A stretch of 64,000 nucleotides of DNA from Aquimarina latercula DSM 2041 (GTDB taxonomy: Bacteria > Bacteroidota > Bacteroidia > Flavobacteriales > Flavobacteriaceae): contig NZ_AUMK01000005.1 in the NCBI RefSeq assembly GCF_000430645.1, positions 366,190 through 430,189 on the forward strand. The letters run 5' to 3'. Positions 49,355 through 56,957 of the stretch are shown here, piece by piece. The notes beneath the pieces are model-generated. The model ran no database searches. It was given only the letters and a program-made list of their open reading frames with translations, and was not told the DNA's origin. The position numbers and the translations under genes are program-made. The number at the start of each line of letters is the position of its first letter. Positions within the stretch are counted from its first letter, which is position 1.

Positions 49355-50236
49355 GTGCAAGTAAAAAGAACCTTTATACCTGGAGAAGAATGGTTGTATT
49401 ACAAAATATATTGTGGTGCCAGAACCTCGGATAGTATTCTAATCAATACCATCTATCCATTAATGAAATTATTAATCAAAAAAAGAATGATTGATCTATG
49501 GTTCTTTATTAGATATCATGATCCGGATGCTCATATAAAACTTAGACTTCATGTCACCGACATTAGAAACATTGCAGATATTATGCAGTCATTTAGTAGT
49601 ACAATGCAATCATATGTTACTGATGATATTATTTATAAAATTCAATTAGATACTTATTATCGTGAGTTAGAACGTTATGGTGCAAATACTATTCATATTT
49701 CGGAAGAATTGTTTTACCATGAAAGTAATATGTTATTAGAAAGTAAAACTCTAATTGAGGACGAAAATTTGTATTTCTTATTTATTATGAAGACAATTGA
49801 TCAATTCCTTAACAGTTGTAATTATGAAATGCAAGAAAAACTAAGTTTTGCAGTTAATAAAAGAGATGCATTCAAAATAGAGTTTAATGCCGATAAGACT
49901 CTTAACAAACAATTAGATCAAAAATACCGAAAGATTAAAAATGATCTTTCAAACTTTTTAAAATCAACTTATTCTCAGAATGAATTTAATGTTTTGGATA
50001 AAATAATAAATACAAAAGAAAAAGTGACTATAAAACTAATACAAGAGATTATAAATCATAACAAAGAAGGTAGTCTCGAAGTGCGATTTGATTATTTAAT
50101 AGGAAGTCATATCCATATGTTAGTCAATAGAGCTTTTCGATCTAGACAAAGGTTTTATGAGCTTGTTATTTATGATTTATTTTGCAAATATTATAAATCT
50201 GATTATATAAAAAACTCATTATCTATAAATTCATAA
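49355..50236 (+). CDS. Lantibiotic dehydratase, C-terminal (elimination) part, SpaB_C/thiopeptide type
   Basis: A 293-residue protein matching the thiopeptide-type bacteriocin biosynthesis (SpaB_C) domain: WLYYKIYCG (13-21), the signature FIRYHDPDAHIKLRL (51-65), and a C-terminal HMLVNR segment. In LanB enzymes this domain removes the activated glutamate to give dehydroalanine or dehydrobutyrine. It starts at GTG 49355, 10 bp after the glutamylation gene, so the two form one transcription unit and together make a complete split dehydratase. No LanC cyclase gene is visible in the window. Confidence 0.87.
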   Translation: MQVKRTFIPGEEWLYYKIYCGARTSDSILINTIYPLMKLLIKKRMIDLWFFIRYHDPDAHIKLRLHVTDIRNIADIMQSFSSTMQSYVTDDIIYKIQLDTYYRELERYGANTIHISEELFYHESNMLLESKTLIEDENLYFLFIMKTIDQFLNSCNYEMQEKLSFAVNKRDAFKIEFNADKTLNKQLDQKYRKIKNDLSNFLKSTYSQNEFNVLDKIINTKEKVTIKLIQEIINHNKEGSLEVRFDYLIGSHIHMLVNRAFRSRQRFYELVIYDLFCKYYKSDYIKNSLSINS

Positions 50237-50248
50237 TTTAAAAAAGTT

Positions 50249-50377
50249 ATGAAGTGCATCTTAACCAAAAAACCAAATATTAACTCCCTAATAATAGGAG
50301 AGAAATTTGATAACAAACCCTACATCAAACTATCTGAAAAAAATCAGGTTAGCAGAGATAAAATTATCAGTATATGA
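50249..50377 (+). CDS. Small ORF of 42 residues overlapping the regulator start
   Basis: ATG at 50249 opens a 42-residue reading frame (MKCILTKKPNINSLIIGEK and on) that fills the gap between the elimination gene and the regulator. Its stop overlaps the regulator's ATG as ATGA (50374-50377), as in translational coupling. It has no GG motif and no recognisable family; one Cys, basic and hydrophilic. It may be a real small protein or a leader that couples regulator translation to the upstream genes. The ribosome-binding region is A-rich with no clear motif, so confidence is low. Confidence 0.35.
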   Translation: MKCILTKKPNINSLIIGEKFDNKPYIKLSEKNQVSRDKIISI

Positions 50378-52134
50378 AAAACAGGCTACTTGTTACATTT
50401 TTGATTTCATCATTTTGTTTTTTGGGAATAACAAACGCTCAAGAGGCTGTTGATCAAGATACACTATTCCAAAAAACATACGAAGAACTACTAGAGAGTT
50501 TTGAGTATTACAAAAGTGATACTATACATTCAAAAGTTTTCGCATTAACGTATTTGCAAAAAGCCAAACAAGAAAGAGATATAATAAGACAAGCTGATGG
50601 ATATTACATGTTATCAGAAATCACGGAGCAATCAAAAGCTCTAGCATATGGAGATAGCATTATTATGTTAACCAAAAACATCAAAGATTTTAACTATCCG
50701 GCAAAAGGACATTTACTTAAAGCTAGAATTTATGGAGGAAAAAGTCAATTCAAAAAAGCAATGGATGAATTGGTTTTATCTAATAAATATGCAAATGAAA
50801 ATGAAAATATAGATCAACAATACAAGACAAAATATTTTATAGCTTTGCTTAAAGAAGATCTAGGCAAATCTTTAGAATCTTTAGAATCCTTAAAATCCAT
50901 TGTTAATTATTACGGAAAACAGTTTAAAGATGATCACACTTATGAATATGACTATATTAAATCTTTATTCGCATTAGGAAGTTCTTTTAACAAAAATAAA
51001 ATATACGATTCTGCATATACGACTAACAATAAAGCCATTAATCTCTCATTAAAATCTAAAGACAGTACATTGTATGGCCGTTTACTATTGTCTTCAGGTA
51101 GAACCCATTATTATAAGGATGAATATACATCCAGTCTTGACAGCATTCTTAAATTTAAAAAAATTTCTAAAAACAAACCTCAAAGCATTGGTACCTCGAT
51201 ACGTGCAGACTTATTTCTTGGTAAAATATATGCTAAACAAAAAAATCAAAAGGCTTCCTTAATTCATTTACAAAAAATGGATTCTCTAGCCTATGCAAAG
51301 AATTATTATTTCCCGACTATTCGATCAGGCTATGAACTGCTAATCAAAACATATGAAGAGAAAGAGGACATAAATAAACAATTGCTCTATATTAATAAGC
51401 TCCTGTACGTAGATAGTATTTTAGACACTAACTACAAACAAGTATATGTCAAGATAAATGATGATTACACTACCCCGAATCTTATTCTAGAAAAAGAACA
51501 TATCATAAATTCTCTTCAAAAAAACAATAAAAACACAATTATTACAGTAGGTATCTTATTACTGTTGATCATATCTCTGATCCTAATTTTAGTTAGAAAT
51601 GTTAAAAAACGAAAAGTATTTCAACAACGGTTTCTTGATTTGTATGAACAAAATAGTCACTCTGAACAAGAAAAAACTGATCCAGTTACAAATCAAATAA
51701 GTGAAACGCCAGTTATTTTAAACAAAAATGATACAATAGATATAGGTATTTCAGAAATTATAATTAATGATATTTTAAAACATCTTAATACTTTTGAAAA
51801 AAATAAAGATTTTATTAAAACTAACATTACCATTAATGCCTTATCAAAAGAGTTCAAGACAAACTCCAAATACTTATCTAAAATAATCAATACATATAAA
51901 GGAAAAAGTTTTAGTAATTACATCAATGAACTCCGTATAGATTTTGTCGTTGAAAAGTTAAAATCTGATTCTAAATTCAGAAAATATACGATTAAAGCAA
52001 TTGCTAATGACATAGGTTTTAATACAACTGATGCTTTTTCTAGGTCATTTCATAAAAAAACTGGAATTTTTCCCTCATTTTTCTTAAAACAACTAGAGAA
52101 AAAACAAAATGAGGAAGAAAAAATAATTACTTAA
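50374..52134 (+). CDS. Membrane TPR-AraC hybrid transcription regulator
   Basis: A 586-residue protein with a signal peptide (1-22, ending TNAQ), a helical TPR-type region (about 30-370), one transmembrane helix (about 387-408) and a cytoplasmic C-terminal AraC-type DNA-binding domain (about 475-578). In the latter, ALSKEFKTNSKYLSKIIN and IKAIANDIGFNTTDAFSRSF form the two helix-turn-helix units. Such periplasmic-TPR/AraC fusions are common one-component regulators in Flavobacteriia. It lies between the LanB genes and the precursor gene and is the only DNA-binding regulator in the window. It is therefore the best candidate to bind the 22-bp-spaced repeats in front of the precursor gene and of the NRPS operon. 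The signal sensed cannot be told from the sequence. Confidence 0.88.
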   Translation: MKNRLLVTFLISSFCFLGITNAQEAVDQDTLFQKTYEELLESFEYYKSDTIHSKVFALTYLQKAKQERDIIRQADGYYMLSEITEQSKALAYGDSIIMLTKNIKDFNYPAKGHLLKARIYGGKSQFKKAMDELVLSNKYANENENIDQQYKTKYFIALLKEDLGKSLESLESLKSIVNYYGKQFKDDHTYEYDYIKSLFALGSSFNKNKIYDSAYTTNNKAINLSLKSKDSTLYGRLLLSSGRTHYYKDEYTSSLDSILKFKKISKNKPQSIGTSIRADLFLGKIYAKQKNQKASLIHLQKMDSLAYAKNYYFPTIRSGYELLIKTYEEKEDINKQLLYINKLLYVDSILDTNYKQVYVKINDDYTTPNLILEKEHIINSLQKNNKNTIITVGILLLLIISLILILVRNVKKRKVFQQRFLDLYEQNSHSEQEKTDPVTNQISETPVILNKNDTIDIGISEIIINDILKHLNTFEKNKDFIKTNITINALSKEFKTNSKYLSKIINTYKGKSFSNYINELRIDFVVEKLKSDSKFRKYTIKAIANDIGFNTTDAFSRSFHKKTGIFPSFFLKQLEKKQNEEEKIIT

Positions 52135-52846
52135 TATAAAGAATGAATTAGGTTAGTAAAAGCGATTTTTCTCAAAAAAAATCTTGGAATTCTAAAAATT
52201 ATTATCTCAGTTTATTAGATAAATAAGATTACTTTATATGTCAACATTAAATAATTAATTTTAAAAAATTTCAACACTAAAAAGGTCAACAAATTTAAAG
52301 ATATAAACAAACTTTCCCTGAACTAACCAAAATTATTAAAATGGAAGTAATTTTAAGTGAGAATCCTCTCAAAGCGCATAATTATGTATAGATTCATTAT
52401 AAACGTATCTTCACCATTTTAAGAAAAGTTCTACTTCCATTTACTTTCATCCATTTCTATTTATAAATATTAGATTATTTTTTATGTTATCAGCGCACAT
52501 CAATTAACGATTTAAATATCCTAGAATCTATACATATAAAACCCATACTCATTTTTCGTAATCTAGTAAGAATTTTTAATAAATACTTTATTTTTTCATT
52601 TTTAAAAATAAAATTCGATACTTAACTCAAAAAACGTCTTATTAAAGTGATTACAAATATTATATAAACTTCAATATTTCGATTTTTTTCTTAGTTAATT
52701 TTACAAAAAAAGAAACTCTCCTGTTACTTTTCATATAAAAACTAGAATAAATAAAAATAAAGAGTAAAAAATAACGATTTAGGTATTAAATACATAAAAA
52801 ACTAAAAAACAACCACTTAACTCTTTAATTTTCTTCAACGAAGACT
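52135..52846. other. AT-rich intergenic region without a supported gene
   Basis: About 710 bp between the regulator and the operator of the precursor gene. All frames are closed by frequent stops; the longest ATG frames I followed are under 20 codons. An 11-bp inverted repeat (AAATGGAAGTA at 52339 and its complement at 52431-52441, about 80 bp apart) could fold into a long stem, but I see no function for it. A weak AT-only hairpin near 52165-52185 may end the regulator transcript. Confidence 0.4.
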
Positions 52847-52884
52847 CCGAATTCTTGAAATCCGGACACCGAATTCCTGAAATC
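52847..52884 (+). promoter_or_regulatory. Tandem 22-bp repeat, candidate AraC-type operator of the RiPP precursor
   Basis: CCGAATTCTTGAAATC (52847-52862) and CCGAATTCCTGAAATC (52869-52884) differ at one base and start 22 bp apart. They lie 47 bp upstream of the candidate -7 box of the precursor gene. The ATTCCTGAAA half-site recurs, with the same 22-bp pairing, in front of the NRPS operon. Confidence 0.6.
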
Positions 52885-52930
52885 AAGTTGCTACTCCTTT
52901 TTTTATAATGCAATAGCCTAACGTATCTCA

Positions 52931-52938
52931 TACATTTG
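52931..52938 (+). promoter_or_regulatory. Candidate -7 box of the RiPP precursor gene
   Basis: TACATTTG fits TAnnTTTG and lies 46 bp before the precursor ATG. The position 19 bp upstream lacks TTTG, consistent with a promoter that needs an activator bound at the tandem repeat. Confidence 0.5.
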
Positions 52939-52983
52939 CTACATCATTAAATCATAAAACAATAAAATTTAAAACTCTACAAC

Positions 52984-53133
52984 ATGAAAAAAATGCAGAA
53001 CTCAGAGAACGTAAACAAGCTTACTTTAGACAAATTTAAAATCGCTAAGCTTGATAATTTAATTAGTATTAAAGGAGGAGCATTATTAAATTTAGACGAG
53101 AATGATTCTGAAGATGATACTTGGGGAAGCTAA
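52984..53133 (+). CDS. RiPP precursor peptide, GG-leader, cysteine-free core
   Basis: A 49-residue peptide. Residues 12-32 (KLTLDKFKIAKL, then IKGG) match the leader style of Bacteroidota natural-product precursors, where KLxLxKxxIAxL precedes a double-glycine cleavage site. After G31-G32 the 17-residue core runs ALLNLDENDSEDDTWGS: strongly acidic, with Ser42, Thr46 and Ser49 as possible dehydration sites and no Cys. Lanthionine rings therefore cannot form within this core, although a split LanB is encoded just upstream. Possible outcomes are a linear dehydro-peptide, another nucleophile closing the ring, or use as a scaffold. A strong terminator follows 25 bp later, as expected for a separately abundant precursor transcript. 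ATG at 52984 is used; Met4 is an alternative start. Confidence 0.8.
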   Translation: MKKMQNSENVNKLTLDKFKIAKLDNLISIKGGALLNLDENDSEDDTWGS

Positions 53134-53157
53134 AAAGAAAAAAAAGTATTTATTATC

Positions 53158-53199
53158 GTATAAAGGGAAGCAGAACTTCCCTTTATACTAATTTTTTTT
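53158..53199 (+). terminator. Strong intrinsic terminator after the precursor gene
   Basis: Perfect 13-bp arms (GTATAAAGGGAAG, 53158-53170, and its complement, 53176-53188) enclose a 5-nt loop and are followed by a T-rich run up to the start codon of the peptidase. Transcripts of the precursor would mostly end here, leaving the peptidase dependent on read-through. Confidence 0.85.
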
Positions 53200-53201
53200 A
53201 T

Positions 53202-55349
53202 ATGAAAATTAAGTTATTTATTATATGCGTTTTACTTATGAGTTGTCAAACTAAAAAAGATATACTACCTGAAAAAATTGTGGTAGATAAATATCATGGA
53301 CAACTTATTGAAGATCCTTACCGATATTTAGAAAATTTGGAAGATCCCAAAGTAAAACAATGGATTGATCAACAAAACGATGTCTCAAATAATTTTCTAC
53401 AAACTATAAATAAAAGACAAGAATTAGTTAATAAACAGATACAATTCGATAATAAAAAATCATTCACCATTTCTAAACTTAAGGTTACAAAAAATAACAA
53501 ATATTTTTATTTAAAAAGGTCATCAAAAGATAATATTCCCAAACTATACTATAGAGAGTCGTATGAAGCTCCAGAAATAATGTTATATAACCCTAAGGAT
53601 TACAAATCAAATGTCGACTCCGAATTTGTTATAAACTATATTGCACCCAATTGGGATGGAACTAAAATTGTTATTAGTCTAACCAAAATGGGTAAGGAAA
53701 TTTCTGACCTAATTATTTATGACATACTTTCCAAGACTATCAGCCCTGAGATCATAAGTAATGTATGGCCTACAAGCTCTGGAGGAATACATTGGTTGCC
53801 AGATAACTCTGGATTTATGTATTTACAATACATAAACTCAGATCCAAAATCTAAACAATTTTCATTAAACACAAAATCTGTAATTTATAAACTTGGAGCT
53901 GATCCAAAACAATTAAAAGAACTATTTTCCAAGAGTCATAATCCAAAATTATATCTTAAAGAACAAGAAACACCAATTATATCATTCAATGATAAAAGTA
54001 ATAAATACATTATTGGAAAAGTAAGGGGAAATAAAAGTTACTACGATGCTTATTCTTTAAAAATAAGCGAATTGGATGGCAAAAATTGGAAAACTCTCTT
54101 TAAAACATCTGACAAGATTAAAAGTTATATAGTTAAAGGAGACTCTTTAATTTACATAACTTCTAAAAATGCTCCTAATTTCAAAATATGTAGTACCTCT
54201 ATACTTAATCCCGATTTCGAAAACCCTAAAACATTAGTAAAAGAAAAAAGAGATTTAGTTATTACAGATTTTAGTTTTACTAGTGAAGGACTATATTTCG
54301 TAACTAGTAAAAATGGTATAAAAGCTAGTTTATTCAAGCTTGAAAATAATTCTCAAAAAGAGATAACCTTACCAAAGATTTACGGCAATATAAGCCTGAA
54401 TTCAAGAGGATTAGATTATCCTGAACTTTGGATTAATGCTAGTGGTTGGACCACAGATAATAAACGATTTGAATATTTTAACGAACGACTGGTAGATAAA
54501 GACATAAATACAGCATTAGAAGATCAGCGATTCAAAGACATAATTGTCGAAGAAATTGAAGTAACAGCTCACGATGGAGAAAAGATTCCTCTTTCATTAT
54601 TTTATAATAAAAATATAAATAAAAAAGGAAAAAACAGAGTCCTGATGGATGGTTATGGAGCTTATGGAAGATCAATGAAACCATCTTTTCAAATTAGAAG
54701 ATTATTATGGGTGCTGGAAGGCGGAGTTTATGCTGTAGCACATGTAAGAGGAGGAGGAGAAAAAGGAGATGCCTGGCATAAAGGAGGTAAAAAACTAACA
54801 AAACCTAATACTTGGAAAGATTTTATAGCTTGCGCAGAATATTTAATTCATAATGATATTACAACTAAAAACAAATTAGCAATATGGAGTGGTAGCGCAG
54901 GAGGAATAATGATTGGAAGAGCGATCACAGAGCGTCCTGATTTATTTAAAGCAGGAATTATAGAATTTGGAATGTTAAATACTCTTAGGTCGGAAAATAG
55001 AGCAAACGGGGCAAAAAACATAAAAGAATATGGTACAATAAAAGATCCGGAAGAATTCAAAGCTTTATTAGAAATGGATGCATATCACAATTTAAAACAA
55101 GGTGAAAAATACCCTGCCACTTTATTAACTGCTGGTCTAAATGATCCTAGAGTACCTGCTTGGTTTTCTATTAAATTTGCTGCCCGTATACAAGCTTTTA
55201 ACGCAGGTAACACCGATAACCTTTTGCTTATAGATAAAAAAGCAGGGCATGGAAAAGACGATACTAAAACTAAAGAATTTGAAAGATTTGCCAATATCAT
55301 TTCTTTCGCTCTTTGGCAAACTGGACATCCAAATTATCAACCAAAATAA
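53202..55349 (+). CDS. Prolyl oligopeptidase (S9A), predicted lipoprotein
   Basis: A serine peptidase of the prolyl oligopeptidase family, 715 residues from ATG 53202. A longer frame from TTG 53121 would overlap the precursor gene and terminator; the ATG instead gives a clean lipoprotein signal with lipobox LMSC (Cys15), so the enzyme is probably membrane-anchored outside the cytoplasm. The propeller-entry motif DPYRYLENLEDP follows. The catalytic triad is Ser565 (SGSAGG), Asp648 (NDPRV) and His683 (AGHGKD). Family members cut after Pro in peptides, and some act as leader peptidases or cyclases in RiPP pathways. The precursor has no Pro at all, so a direct role in its cleavage is not obvious; peptide uptake or housekeeping is possible. 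Its position directly behind the precursor terminator is the reason to suspect a link. Confidence 0.88.
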   Translation: MKIKLFIICVLLMSCQTKKDILPEKIVVDKYHGQLIEDPYRYLENLEDPKVKQWIDQQNDVSNNFLQTINKRQELVNKQIQFDNKKSFTISKLKVTKNNKYFYLKRSSKDNIPKLYYRESYEAPEIMLYNPKDYKSNVDSEFVINYIAPNWDGTKIVISLTKMGKEISDLIIYDILSKTISPEIISNVWPTSSGGIHWLPDNSGFMYLQYINSDPKSKQFSLNTKSVIYKLGADPKQLKELFSKSHNPKLYLKEQETPIISFNDKSNKYIIGKVRGNKSYYDAYSLKISELDGKNWKTLFKTSDKIKSYIVKGDSLIYITSKNAPNFKICSTSILNPDFENPKTLVKEKRDLVITDFSFTSEGLYFVTSKNGIKASLFKLENNSQKEITLPKIYGNISLNSRGLDYPELWINASGWTTDNKRFEYFNERLVDKDINTALEDQRFKDIIVEEIEVTAHDGEKIPLSLFYNKNINKKGKNRVLMDGYGAYGRSMKPSFQIRRLLWVLEGGVYAVAHVRGGGEKGDAWHKGGKKLTKPNTWKDFIACAEYLIHNDITTKNKLAIWSGSAGGIMIGRAITERPDLFKAGIIEFGMLNTLRSENRANGAKNIKEYGTIKDPEEFKALLEMDAYHNLKQGEKYPATLLTAGLNDPRVPAWFSIKFAARIQAFNAGNTDNLLLIDKKAGHGKDDTKTKEFERFANIISFALWQTGHPNYQPK

Positions 55350-55435
55350 AACAACATAACTACCTACATTATTTATTAACTGTAATACGACATAATTATG
55401 GGTAAAACTATCTTTTTTAAATCACAAATAAGCAT

Positions 55436-55468
55436 AAAAAAATCCATTCAAAATTGAATGGATTTTTT
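55436..55468 (-). terminator. Terminator of the tRNA-Val transcript
   Basis: A hairpin with AATCCATTC/GAATGGATT arms and A/T runs on both sides lies directly after the CCA end of the tRNA in the minus direction. Being symmetrical, it may also end the peptidase transcript from the other side. Confidence 0.8.
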
Positions 55469-55546
55469 TGGTGGGCAATGAGGGATTCGAACCCCCGACC
55501 CCCTCGGTGTAAACGAGGTGCTCTGAACCAACTGAGCTAATTGCCC
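55469..55546 (-). tRNA. tRNA-Val (anticodon UAC)
   Basis: On the minus strand the acceptor arms GGGCAAT/ATTGCCC pair. The D-arm (AGCTCAGTTGGTTCAGAGC), the anticodon arm CCTCG-TTTACAC-CGAGG (anticodon TAC) and the T-arm with GGTTCGAATCC are all intact. Discriminator A and an encoded CCA end the gene. Confidence 0.97.
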
Positions 55547-55583
55547 TTTTATGTTTCACAACCCTTATTCGTGATTGCGGATG

Positions 55584-55614
55584 CAAATATAACACAGTTT
55601 TACAGTCTACCAAA
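55584..55614 (-). promoter_or_regulatory. Promoter of tRNA-Val (Bacteroidota type)
   Basis: On the minus strand TTTG (55614-55611), 19 bp and TATATTTG (55591-55584) give an exact match to the -33/-7 consensus of the phylum, with transcription starting near 55577 and the tRNA at 55546. It serves as an internal standard for judging the other promoters. Confidence 0.8.
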
Positions 55615-55631
55615 AGAATTTGAAAGAAAAA

Positions 55632-56822
55632 TTAAATTATTTCTCCAACTACGAATGTACTACCTCCAACATAGATCAAATCCTTATTGCTAGCCTCCTG
55701 TAAAGCAGTCTTATAAGCCAACAACACAGAATTATAAGCTTTTCCTTTCAAATTAAAATTTAACGCTTCTTCCTGTAATATTTTCGCTTTTAATCCTCTT
55801 CCTATATCAGGTTTTGCAAAATAATAAATCGCGTTTACAGGAAATAAAGGTAAAACACTTTGTAAATCTTTATCGTTAACCACACCTAGAACTATATGCA
55901 AAGTATCATATTTTTCCTCTGACAACTGTTTCATTACATAAGTTAAGCCATCTTCATTATGTGCAGTATCACATATAACTTTTGGTTTTTCTCCTAATAT
56001 TTGCCACCTACCTAATAGACTTGTGTTTTTTACAACATTTGCAAACCCATTCTCCATACTCTCATTACTAATACTCCATCCTTTTTCTTTTAGAACAAGA
56101 ATCGTTTGCAATACGGTTTTCATATTTTCGTCCTGATACCTGCCTTTTAGATCCGTACTAAAAACCACACCTTGGTAATCAAAAGCAAAATAGATATCAC
56201 TATGGTGCTCTAAAGCCTTTTCTTCAAATACGCTCTTCGTCTCTTCAGTTGTTCTACCTACAACAATAGGCACATTGTTTTTAATAATTCCTGCCTTTTC
56301 TCTTGCAATTTCTCTTAATGTATTTCCTAAAAACTGCGTATGATCTAATCCTATATTAGTAATAACAGAAACCTCTGGTATAATAATATTTGTAGAATCC
56401 AACCTACCTCCTAAACCGACTTCGATTATTGCGATATCTACATTGGATTCAGAAAAATATTGAAAAGCCAAGCCAACGGTCATTTCAAAGAATGATAATT
56501 GATTTGCTTCAAAATACGACCTATGCTTTGAAACAAAATTCACTACATACTCTTTGCTTATAACTTTTCCATTAACACGAATTCGTTCTCTAAAATCTTT
56601 AAGGTGCGGTGAAGTATACAAACCGACTTTATATCCTGATTCTTGTAAAACAGAAGCAAGCATATGACTAGTCGATCCTTTTCCATTAGTTCCAGCTACG
56701 TGGACACTCCTGAATTTATTTTCAGGATTTTTAAGATAAGTTACTAAATTAACTGTATTTGTTAAATCAATTTTATATGCGCTTGCACCCTGACGCTGAT
56801 ACATTGGTAACTGTGCAAACAT
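55632..56822 (-). CDS. folC: Dihydrofolate synthase / folylpolyglutamate synthase
   Basis: A 396-residue ATP-dependent Mur-ligase-type enzyme that adds glutamate to dihydropteroate or folate in the cytoplasm. The P-loop GTNGKGST is at 44-51, and YTSPHLKDFRERI follows at about 69-81, both typical of FolC. The usual N-terminus of flavobacterial FolC (YQxTLxWMFxQLPMYQ) is visible only if translation begins upstream of this ATG. The in-frame codons before 56822 read as that motif (Tyr-Gln-Val-Thr-Leu-Glu-Trp) but contain no ATG, GTG or TTG back to the stop. The true start may thus be a rare codon such as ATT, or the protein is slightly shortened. Confidence 0.92.
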   Translation of the reverse strand: MFAQLPMYQRQGASAYKIDLTNTVNLVTYLKNPENKFRSVHVAGTNGKGSTSHMLASVLQESGYKVGLYTSPHLKDFRERIRVNGKVISKEYVVNFVSKHRSYFEANQLSFFEMTVGLAFQYFSESNVDIAIIEVGLGGRLDSTNIIIPEVSVITNIGLDHTQFLGNTLREIAREKAGIIKNNVPIVVGRTTEETKSVFEEKALEHHSDIYFAFDYQGVVFSTDLKGRYQDENMKTVLQTILVLKEKGWSISNESMENGFANVVKNTSLLGRWQILGEKPKVICDTAHNEDGLTYVMKQLSEEKYDTLHIVLGVVNDKDLQSVLPLFPVNAIYYFAKPDIGRGLKAKILQEEALNFNLKGKAYNSVLLAYKTALQEASNKDLIYVGGSTFVVGEII

Positions 56823-56957
56823 CCACTCTAAAGTTACTTGATAGTCGATATTAAATTCTTTAATTATTGATTTATAAAATTTGTTCCATTTTTAAAGTTA
56901 AAAAAAGAACTTATCATTTATATGAAGAAAAGTTTAAAATTATCAATATAAATGTAG

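Noticed and set aside
53121..53202. A longer prolyl oligopeptidase starting at TTG 53121
   Set aside because: It would overlap the precursor gene and pass through a strong terminator, and it would bury the clean lipoprotein signal that begins at ATG 53202.
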